64,000 nt of DNA from Plasmopara viticola (taxonomy: Eukaryota; Oomycota; Peronosporomycetes; Peronosporales; Peronosporaceae): positions 744,001-808,000 of the forward strand of contig MBPM02000021.1 in the NCBI GenBank assembly GCA_001695595.3. Reading direction: 5' to 3'. Both the position numbers and the translations under genes were made by a program. Positions 10,686-19,600 of this stretch are shown one piece after another; within the stretch, counting starts at the first letter, position 1; each line of letters opens with the position of its first letter. The notes beneath the pieces were generated by a model that searched no databases, was not told where the DNA came from, and was given only the letters and a program-made list of their open reading frames with translations.

Positions 10686-12878
10686 ATGGAACCCCGAGCG
10701 TCCACTGCACCACCTCACGCCAGTCACGAGGCACTGCTCCAGTCCTTCGATCGCCTGCGTCATCTTCCAGCCAGTCTAGAGTCGACTGCTAATGGACAGC
10801 GTCCACACACGTGTCCACCCGCCGTCCTCTCCCCGCATTTCCATTGGAATCTCAACAAATCTGCGCTCGAGACGCTTTCTCAAACCCAAAGCCAGCAACT
10901 CTATGCCTTGTTTACTTTCTACACGTCTTCTCCACCTGAAGCTACGATGCCTTCAATCAACTCTGCACGCTTTCAAGAAATCCTCTATGATGCGCATTTG
11001 ATACATCCTCCTCCTTCCTCGACCTCGTTGCAATCGAAGCAACTTACAGTTGAAAGTGTCGACAGAGTCTTTGCCCAAGCTGTAATGGGCCAAATGCGCG
11101 TCTACCTCGATCGGACCGACCAACCTGCCCTGACGTTTCCACTCTTTTGCGGGGCCTTGCTGAATTGTGCCCTGGTATTGGATCCATTGGCACGCCCTGT
11201 CAAGGCGATGCAAGCGATTGTTTCAAGGTTACTTGACCACTCGGACGACCACCGGACAGTAGCTCGCAACGGGTTGCTGCGGCACGTTCCGGTCGAAAGC
11301 ACGAATTGGACACTCGAGCAGTCTCAACTTGCCGTGAAAGAAGGAACGGCGCACGACTTTCGTGACCAGGACGCGTTTCAACAAGTCATTGCGGATTGCC
11401 GTCGCGACGAACTCGTTGACAAACTTCAGCAGGAAAAATTGCATGAGATTTATCGCATTCCTGAGCACTTGGGCCATAGCTTTCACCCTGAAACCCTCGA
11501 TTTGATCGTCAGCAAGTTTCAAACGTTTGATATCCATGAGAGCGGTACCGTGCCGCAGCAAGAGATTTTCTCCCTTCTCTCTTGCTTGGGGCCGCGGACG
11601 GACCTTCCTGACCCGTTCGTTGTCCTGGCAAAGCTCTCGGGTGGAAAGGGTGCGACTCTAGGCACTGATAGCACTTGTACCAATGAGCAAGTCACTTTGG
11701 TACAGCTGCTCCAAGCGTTCGACCCGATTCCACCAACATCGTGTCAAGAGGAAGCCATCGAATGCCCAGCACCATTGATAGCAAACGACAAGACGGAGAC
11801 ATTGCCGTCCTTGCTTTATGAAGAAGACGACAACCTCTTGGCTGACGAGAATCGAGTGCTGTTGCAAAAAGGTCCTCGAGACAAGAAACGACGGAAATCG
11901 GGCGATTGTGGAAGGCGACCACTTGTAGCCGGCCATGAATCTCGCAAATCCATTCTCAGTAGGATGGAAACGAGTCAAGCATTGGTCAGTATGCAGCACG
12001 AAAGCACTTCCACGGCGCTTCTACATCATGAAAACAACACGAAAAAACCAATATTGCGAAAGAAATCGACGATTTTGAATGGTAAATTGAAAGGTTCAAT
12101 GGTGAATTCCGATATGGATACCTCCATGCTGCAAACTCCTAGTGTACCAGTTGGCGCCACTGAGAAGTGTATCAGCGAACGAGACCTGAAAGATGACAAG
12201 GTTGTAGCAGAAAACGAGAATAAAGTGCAAGAAGTCGAAAAATTTTCTAAAAAATTTGCTTTTCACAAGCGTCAATGTTTCAGTGCATGCGATAAAAAGA
12301 TGATTCGCATCTTCTTGCTGCTTGGTGGAGAGCACGATGGCGCTATCTACTGCACGTTTACACTCGTCTTTGCGACGAGAACGATTGAGGAAAGCGAAGG
12401 AATCTTTTTCACCGCAGCACCATGCGAAACGACACGTACATTTCTAGTGCGTCCTACCCAATTTGATCGAATGAATGCATTGTTAATGCTTAAAAAGTGT
12501 GTCAACTCGAAACTGGAACAAGGGTACACCTTTTATCCAGCGGGTCAGCTTGAGATTATAAATCAACTGCTACAAGATCAAAGGAATCGACAACCTCACT
12601 ACAGGAATCCGCTTGTGAAGACGTCGCGCGAGGGTACAAATGCCGCACTATCGACGCCAACGTTGCTTTGTGCGTTGGATTGCAAATCAACTTTGAGACC
12701 ACAGACGCGATCATTGCGCTCGACCTTTGATCCCCTTCAAACTATTTTGCCAGGGAATCTGAACGACGTGCTCGCTGCGTGGGAGACTTCGCAACACGAA
12801 ACCTTTTCGTGGATACACGACATGAACGCCACAAAACCGTTTAAACGGAATCGCAATGGCATCTTGAGGCCACTTTAA
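10686..12878 (+). CDS. Protein of unknown function with an EF-hand-like loop
   Basis: Single exon, 730 residues from the first in-frame ATG at 10686 (MEPRASTAPPHASH); the frame is open further upstream but without ATG. A canonical 12-residue EF-hand loop, DIHESGTVPQQE, lies at about 282-293, preceded by a helical-looking segment, so calcium binding is possible but only one loop is convincing. Residues 70-185 look like helical EF-hand-style packing without a good loop. The middle (about 380-540) is charged and low in complexity, with KKRRKSG-type basic patches. The C-terminal part (about 555-650) looks folded again (KKMIRIFLLLGGEHDGAIYC). I recognise no catalytic domain. It sits between the two TAZ genes on the same strand. 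Confidence 0.8.
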   Translation: MEPRASTAPPHASHEALLQSFDRLRHLPASLESTANGQRPHTCPPAVLSPHFHWNLNKSALETLSQTQSQQLYALFTFYTSSPPEATMPSINSARFQEILYDAHLIHPPPSSTSLQSKQLTVESVDRVFAQAVMGQMRVYLDRTDQPALTFPLFCGALLNCALVLDPLARPVKAMQAIVSRLLDHSDDHRTVARNGLLRHVPVESTNWTLEQSQLAVKEGTAHDFRDQDAFQQVIADCRRDELVDKLQQEKLHEIYRIPEHLGHSFHPETLDLIVSKFQTFDIHESGTVPQQEIFSLLSCLGPRTDLPDPFVVLAKLSGGKGATLGTDSTCTNEQVTLVQLLQAFDPIPPTSCQEEAIECPAPLIANDKTETLPSLLYEEDDNLLADENRVLLQKGPRDKKRRKSGDCGRRPLVAGHESRKSILSRMETSQALVSMQHESTSTALLHHENNTKKPILRKKSTILNGKLKGSMVNSDMDTSMLQTPSVPVGATEKCISERDLKDDKVVAENENKVQEVEKFSKKFAFHKRQCFSACDKKMIRIFLLLGGEHDGAIYCTFTLVFATRTIEESEGIFFTAAPCETTRTFLVRPTQFDRMNALLMLKKCVNSKLEQGYTFYPAGQLEIINQLLQDQRNRQPHYRNPLVKTSREGTNAALSTPTLLCALDCKSTLRPQTRSLRSTFDPLQTILPGNLNDVLAAWETSQHETFSWIHDMNATKPFKRNRNGILRPL

Positions 12879-13010
12879 GTGTGTTAAAACAGTGCTAAAA
12901 CGAAAATTTGTAATAGTACAATCAATATAAATAGTACTCGATGTTTTATCTATCGCGTGATCATCGATATTAATCTTTATATCAGTAGTGGGGCAAAGTT
13001 GTGGCCCCAA

Positions 13011-14181
13011 ATGACTGCGCGTGTGCGGTTCGATTGGGAAGACGCCGTGGCGCACGATGTCACTCTGCAGCGCATCGATGCGTATGTGAAGCTCACGATT
13101 TCCAAACTACCAGGACAGCCAGCCCCACAGGCCACGAACACCAAAGGTTCGCGTTACGAGCCATTACCTCCAAGCGTCAAGGCGGAGCAATTGAGCACTG
13201 GCACGGTCGTTTCTATTTCTAAGCGGCATGGTTTCTTAGTATACTAACGTACACTGTATCATTACTACTTTACATGTTACCAGCAGCTACAACAAGTACT
13301 CCAGTCAAACCAGAGGCTACGCCAGAACGCATTCTTCCAAGTGGAGCGACGCCACAATACATTAACATTCGTGATTATCTAAGTGAATCCTCGAGTGAAG
13401 TGGACACGCGAGAAGTGAATCCCATGGATGAATTAAGCGATTTTGAACCAGGGTCGGCGCATGCTCACTCCATTGATCAAGACCAGGCCGTGGACGTGGA
13501 AATGGCAGACGAAAAGTCGGCAACGGCCTGTGAAGTGTGCAAGAACTCCGACCGAGAAGACGAAATCATCTTGTGCGACGAGTGCAATGCCGAGTATCAC
13601 ATTTTCTGTCTTGAACCACCCTTGCAAAAGGTACCCGACGAAGCGTGGTATTGCATCAAGTGTTGTGTCCAGTATGCTGGAACGCCAGGCGTGCAAGTCA
13701 AGTCGGAACAGAGCCGCCACCCTCGAGACGCGACAGCAAGAATGGCCACAACAACGAAGCCAGTCGCGTCTTCTCCAGCAACGGCCACTGGCGCGGCAAT
13801 GCGAAACGACCCGACGTCGATCCCCGTACGTTCATTTACCGCAAACGGCTCCATTTCTAACACGTCAAAGAAGTTCATTCGATGCTTGGTGTCTAGATTG
13901 CACAGGCACTGGAGAGCGACCCAGAAAAGAGCAATTTACTGCTAATCCACGCGTGCAACTGCGACGAAATCACGTGCACGGATCCCGCGCTTCACGTGCT
14001 GTGTCCCCACATGAAACGCTTTTTACGTAGCGTGTGCTGGGCGTCACATAGCGACAAGTGGCGATCTTATCGACTGGCAAAGATCACGGCGCAGCTCTTT
14101 GCGTACCACGCCATGAAGTGTACGATTCCCCAGTGCAACGTACCCCTTTGCAACAAGATTCGGGAAGAAGAGATTGTCTAA
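13011..14181 (+). CDS. PHD finger - TAZ zinc-finger protein, three exons
   Basis: Exons 13011-13230, 13284-13825 and 13906-14181 encode 345 residues. Intron 1 (53 nt) has a weak donor GTTTCT but an exact TACTAAC branch site; intron 2 (80 nt) has a strong GTACGT donor and a TCTAAC branch-like site. Both junctions keep the frame. A PHD finger (C4HC3) is clear in exon 2: ACEVCKNSDREDEIILC, CDECNAEYHIFC, and DEAWYCIKCC. Exon 3 is a TAZ domain (LLIHACNCDEITC, VLCPHMKRFLRSVCWAS, YHAMKCTIPQCNVPLC). PHD fingers usually read histone H3 tails and TAZ domains bind transcription factors; CBP/p300 proteins carry both, but there is no acetyltransferase region between them here. It is likely a nuclear cofactor, paralogous through its TAZ to the gene at 10053-10496. 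Confidence 0.83.
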
Positions 14182-14314
14182 ACCAAGAGCGCACGATTAG
14201 AGCTGGCATGGCCTTCTAGAGCCCCGGGTTTTCAATATGAGAAGACTGTCAACCATACACACTTAGCACTTTGGGGTCGGAAGTTTACACTTGTTTACCA
14301 ATAAAAGCCACCAA

Positions 14315-16495
14315 TTATTGCAGATTGCATACTTGACTCGTGGCCCGGTTTTCATGCGGAAGACCACGTGGTAGAGAAGCTTCAGTTGCACGAAACGTGA
14401 CTTGAAACGTGGCACACACGGGACGATGATCCGACGTTCGAAAGTTCGGTTGACTGCGGTAACTCAAGAGCTCAATCCCGTGCTCGTTGGCCGGATTCGA
14501 CACGTACAGCACACGATCCGTCCACGATGGAATGCGCTGCTTGCTCGACGAGTCGTACACGTCACTGCGCTTGTCGAATTTATACGTCGGGCGAAAGTGC
14601 AAAGGCCCTTCTTGAAAGTGCGCAAAGACATTGCCTGCTTTCATCTCGCGGTGCAATTGATCGTTGGCAACCAAGACGTCGTAGTGATTCCGGACCAAGA
14701 GCGTGTCCACCATGCGCCGTGTGCCATTGATCCGATAATTCAAGTCGCCATACCAAAAGACACGGTCAAAGACCTCACTGACAGCACGGAGACCGGTACT
14801 GCCACCGACTGAAAACCGATTGACAGAAGTGCGGCCAAGGCCTTGCAGTCCACTCGTTTGAAGCGAAAGAGGCGAAGAAGGTTCGGGTGGCAATGACACG
14901 GGAGGACCCGGCAACAGTTTCAATTCGGTATTAATGCGATGGAAATTGCCATTGCGTCTTGCCACGTTGCGTTGATGGGCCTCAAAGTGGCAATTGACAA
15001 ACGCAAAACTCGTGCCTCCTAACGTAAACGCAATGCCCACGCCTCCTTTGTTGCCAAGTTGATTGCCCAAGCCCGTGGCCACGGCATCCGATTGAATATT
15101 CCCAAGCAGCGGCACAAGACTCGTGTGGACAAACACCACATTGTGAATCGCAGTCAAGGCATGGGACGTCACGAGGACATACTCGGGGCCCAACGCGGCC
15201 TTGAGTTGATCTTCCCACGCTTTCTTGGACGTAAACACGACACTTTTGGCAATCGAGTGCACACACTCTTCGCTCCCCACGGCCACGATGTGATACTGTT
15301 GCCATCGAATCCAAAGCCGCAAATCGTCGCGTGGTTTCTTGGCATGCATGTTCCACGTGCCACAAAACACACGCAAGCGATCAGAGACCTTCTCGAGCTC
15401 AAGAGGATGAGCCACGTCACAATCCCATTCTTGTGGCCACGTGCCGGGGTTCGCTAGCTTTTCATAACTTCCCGGATCAACTTCGAGATTACTCGACAGA
15501 GACTTCACGGATAAATGGACCGATTCTTCTTGCCTTCTCTTGCATCGCTGTCGCGTCTCGTGAGCTGAAAGACACAACTTGTTCCTGACCAAGACTCCTC
15601 GAGCTCGGGCTTGAATTTTGACAATGGCTTCGTCTTGAATCTCCTTCAACGCTTCGTCTTTGAGTTTTTTATCAAGCTCGAGACTTTGTCGATACGCTTG
15701 CTTTCGTCCGTGGTATCCGCGTAACCTGGCTTGAATTTTTATAACCATTGCATCCTGTTCTAGCCCATACTTCTTGTCAGTCGGATTTTCCAAAGACGCA
15801 ATCGTTGGAGTTTCATGCAGAGATCGTCGTCTCCGAGCACTCAAATGTCGCTCATTCGTATCACATGAACTCGAGCTACACGAACAAGAACAAGACGAGT
15901 CTTCATCAGAGCACGAGCAAGACGAGCAAGAGGATAGAGCTAAGCTTCGTGGAGAATCCGATGCTTTCAGTTGCGGAAGCTTTAATCCAGGAACGACTGG
16001 CAAGCGATCAGGCAAGACAAAAGCCATGCTCGTATCCCCTCCATTCAACATACCAACACTCTCCTCGACAAAAATCCGAGACGAGTGGCGAAAAATCCTC
16101 TGACATTTCTTCAACTGCTTCTTCACAGCTTTCTGGATCGTCCGCGCCGCTGCCTCTGTCCTCGACGGACACAGAGTCGGTCCATGTTTCGGCCACAATT
16201 CCATGTCTTCACCCGTTTGCAGCAACAAAGCCTCGTACTCCACGCCATGAATCGTAAAATCATGCCTCCGCATCAGTGCCACTTCATCCGCTTGCTTTCT
16301 TTCTTCCTCCCGTCGCGCTTTCTCCACCAATCGTTGCTGTGCATGCGCGCGTCGTTGAGCCTTCTTCTTGCGCAACAATTCCTTCTGGTGCCGCGCTTGC
16401 ACTCGTTCCAGCCCGTCTTTTGCCTTTGCTGGTCTCTCATCACCCACTCTTTCGCCACTTTCCTGCCCTTCCACCCCCACGCGATGACGAGGCAT
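14315..16495 (-). CDS. Inositol-polyphosphate 5-phosphatase with N-terminal IQ motifs
   Basis: Single exon, 726 residues. The C-terminal half (about 374-702) is an INPP5-type catalytic domain: FCGTWNMHAKK, NQLGNKGGVGIAF, NCHFEAHQ, the signature FWYGDLNYRIN, PSWTDRVLY and SDHRPVCATF, so all expected metal and phosphate-binding motifs are intact. Such enzymes remove the 5-phosphate from inositol phosphates or phosphoinositides. The N-terminal half has a charged coiled-coil start, three IQ motifs (near 117, 251 and 291; VIKIQARLRGYHGRK and IVKIQARARGVLVRN are the clearest) and a tract of alternating Ser and Cys at about 188-211. IQ motifs suggest calmodulin control of the lipid phosphatase. It converges with the PHD-TAZ gene (133 bp between stops) and lies 132 bp downstream of the ferlin gene. 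Confidence 0.92.
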   Translation of the reverse strand: MPRHRVGVEGQESGERVGDERPAKAKDGLERVQARHQKELLRKKKAQRRAHAQQRLVEKARREEERKQADEVALMRRHDFTIHGVEYEALLLQTGEDMELWPKHGPTLCPSRTEAAARTIQKAVKKQLKKCQRIFRHSSRIFVEESVGMLNGGDTSMAFVLPDRLPVVPGLKLPQLKASDSPRSLALSSCSSCSCSDEDSSCSCSCSSSSCDTNERHLSARRRRSLHETPTIASLENPTDKKYGLEQDAMVIKIQARLRGYHGRKQAYRQSLELDKKLKDEALKEIQDEAIVKIQARARGVLVRNKLCLSAHETRQRCKRRQEESVHLSVKSLSSNLEVDPGSYEKLANPGTWPQEWDCDVAHPLELEKVSDRLRVFCGTWNMHAKKPRDDLRLWIRWQQYHIVAVGSEECVHSIAKSVVFTSKKAWEDQLKAALGPEYVLVTSHALTAIHNVVFVHTSLVPLLGNIQSDAVATGLGNQLGNKGGVGIAFTLGGTSFAFVNCHFEAHQRNVARRNGNFHRINTELKLLPGPPVSLPPEPSSPLSLQTSGLQGLGRTSVNRFSVGGSTGLRAVSEVFDRVFWYGDLNYRINGTRRMVDTLLVRNHYDVLVANDQLHREMKAGNVFAHFQEGPLHFRPTYKFDKRSDVYDSSSKQRIPSWTDRVLYVSNPANEHGIELLSYRSQPNFRTSDHRPVCATFQVTFRATEASLPRGLPHENRATSQVCNLQ

Positions 16496-16627
16496 CCCTT
16501 GCCGTCCCGCTTATAAACCATCGACCACACGTAGAAACGTCGCAATCCTAACAATAGAAATAAAACCATAGCGCTAAGCCAGCAATAGAAACACGATAAT
16601 CCATCTAATCCACACCATCCGTATCCA

Positions 16628-19600
16628 TCACCCCCGAAGAGCAACAATCGCGACATTAATGAACGGCACGAGAAAGTAGACGAGCACCATAAAGACCACG
16701 CAACAGAAACAGCACGTCAAGCGATGACAAATGGAAGGTCCGAGCAAATCGTTCAAGACTTTGAAGGGATTCAACGAGAACGAGAGGCGACCGGCAGGAG
16801 GGGGCAAGTAGGGCGAATTATTGGGCGACGACCGGCCTTGACCCACTGGATTCTTTACTGCCACGTCATGCGGCACGATTTCGAGCGAGACGCAGACTTC
16901 TCCCATGAAATTCCGGCGATTTGTGGCATGATCGAGACTCTCGAGCCTTAGCCACTTGGAATCCGCAGGATCCGCGTCGTCCCACAGCCCCGTGGCTTCG
17001 CGAATCTTCTTGACCGCGGCTTCATCGTCATTACTCGCCCGTTTCTTCTTCTTGCGCGTCTCGTCATCGTCTTCAAAGACTTGGACACTCGTTTGGAGTT
17101 TATAAGCCCGATGAAAGAACGGACCGAGATCGAGTGTATGGTCTCCAATCGCATCGTTGGCAGACAACACGTCCTTGTCCCACCCTTGGATATGGAAATA
17201 CGGAATCTTGGTATTCAGTTGCTTATGCCCAAGCGTCAACGGGAACTTCATGCGCCAATTGAACGATCCTTTGCCCTTCTTCGCCCGCCAATGCACGTCC
17301 GTCTCTTGCGACTTGGCGCCCTCCATCCAGCAACGAAAGAACAAATCATTCATATCTTCCAACGTATCAAACGACGGCACGTTCCGTGCTCTCCACACAA
17401 TGACCCGAAGTTCCATGTCCAAAGGCGGCGGTAACGAAATGTCTATCGCCGGATAATCGTGCGCTTGGGCCGGACTTAAAATATCCACCCACATTTTGAG
17501 CGTGCCCATGGGCGCCCGTGACGTCGGGATCGTCAGCGTCCGGGTCTCGAGGGGTTTCAGCCGCAATCGACTCGACGTCTCGTACATGACGCCCAGTTCT
17601 TGCCATCGCTTGTCAAACAACCGATCTTCTAGATCAATGCTCGTCTTGCCGATCAAATCGTCGCCGCCAATCAAATCGTGGTCCATGGCTTCAATGGTCA
17701 AGATACTCGCACCGGGCAATTTCGCATTAAACACAAACATCTTGTAGAAATCCGGATCCGTCGAGTCTTCAATGTAATTCTTTCGATCACTGAGCTTTTT
17801 GTCCCCTAATTTCAACCGCAAGTACGGATCCGATTTACCAGGACGTCCATTTAATCCAATGTCCATGGGGGCAAACCCCACGCCGTCCAACACGTAGACA
17901 CGGACTTCGTACGGAAGCGTCTGAAGCAGCGTGTCAAAATCCAACAACGGCTTTTCATCCTCGCGTTCAATGACTCGAATCAATCCTTTAAAGTAGCCTG
18001 CCATTTTAAACATGCCGCCATCCTCGGACTTCCCTCGCGCCGTCGTGGCAAACGGATTCATCGCGGCAAAAAACGACGACGGCTTCTTCTTTTGGCCAAT
18101 GTGGAGGCCATACTTTTCAAACGGGGTCGTTTGCAACTCCAGCTCGAGTTCTCCATCCAGAATGGCACGGTGTTTGAGATATTTCCGTGCATGCAACTCG
18201 TCTTCTTCTCCTGCAAGCGTCGATCGGCGCGACGACGTTTCTTCAAATGCTTTGGTCGGATCAAAGTCCACTCCCATGCTTTTCAACGCCCCAAAGACAC
18301 CAGCCCCATTGTCCACACTCTCGAGTGCAAACGCCTTGGTCTCTTTCGCTCTCTTGCCCAACAACGGCGCGTCGTCGGTCCATTCCTCTGCCGATTCCAC
18401 CTCCATTTCTGCCAATGCGTCGTTCTGAGGAGGTCGATAGTGTTTCGACCACGGAATCTTGGTACTCATTTCAATCGACGCCGAGCCAATGATGGGCGTC
18501 TGGAACCCACCCAACCGCGTATCTTTGACAATAATGTTTAAGCGAGGGGCAAAATGAGCATTCTCGGGCAGCTCGACTTCTTTCACAATGCGCTGCAGAA
18601 AGTTGGGGTTCGTGCCAGAAGGTCGTTTTGATTTCTCGGTAATCATCTCTTGCGCCGCGTGATCCTTTCCACCCAATACAAACTCGATAAACGGCAATTG
18701 GATGGGCATAAACTGGTACGGTTCCATGTTCCGAAGCCCCAAGACGGTGATTTCAAGAAACGCTTTGCGATTGCGGGGCACAATGGAAGGGGCACGTCGT
18801 ATGGTTTCGTCTGGAAATTGTTTTCGAATGAGTTCAAGCGAAGCGAGGATCTCGCCTTCACAATCGCCCGGTTCTTGAAACATAATCCGATGCCAATGAG
18901 GATCGGGCAGCGAAGGTTGATGCTCGCCTGCGACTTGATCCGACGACCGAATGACGGCCTCGTTCAGGTTCAACGCAAGCAGCCCCACAAAGTCATTGGT
19001 ATCAAAATCATCGTAATCCATGACACGCAACATGACTTGCGGCGCGTATTTCAGTTCGGGTAAATTCACATCAAAGTGCAGCGTTTCGTACCACAGCGGA
19101 TCGCGCGTCTTTCGCTTCTTGGACGTGAGTTTCTCTTCTCCCATACATCGTACCACGAGAAAGGGATCCAATAACCCATTCGAATCGGCCGGTGGAAGGC
19201 GACGACCTTGATAAATGTGGACCCGAAGTTGATACGGAATGCGTTTATTCACGGCATCCAAGTCCGTGCGATCCCACATCGTGTGCATGGCCATCTCTTC
19301 CGTGCCAAACCCGATGCGAACCAATACATTGCCAGGAAACGTCTCGTCTTCAAGGGCATTGATCGCTTGATCCTCCTTCATGGAAAGCCACGCGACTTGG
19401 TTGTGAAACCCACCGACAAGAGCCACTTCGTCGTCACGGGCTGGACGACCTTGAAACAATTCTTTGGCACTGAACCGACGATAGCACACAGCTTTGCGAA
19501 AGTCGCCTTCGCCTTTACACAAGTACAAGAACACATCGGGGACTTGCGCGAGGTCTTCCGGGAGCAACATCTTGTCACTCTCTTCCATACTATTCCACTC

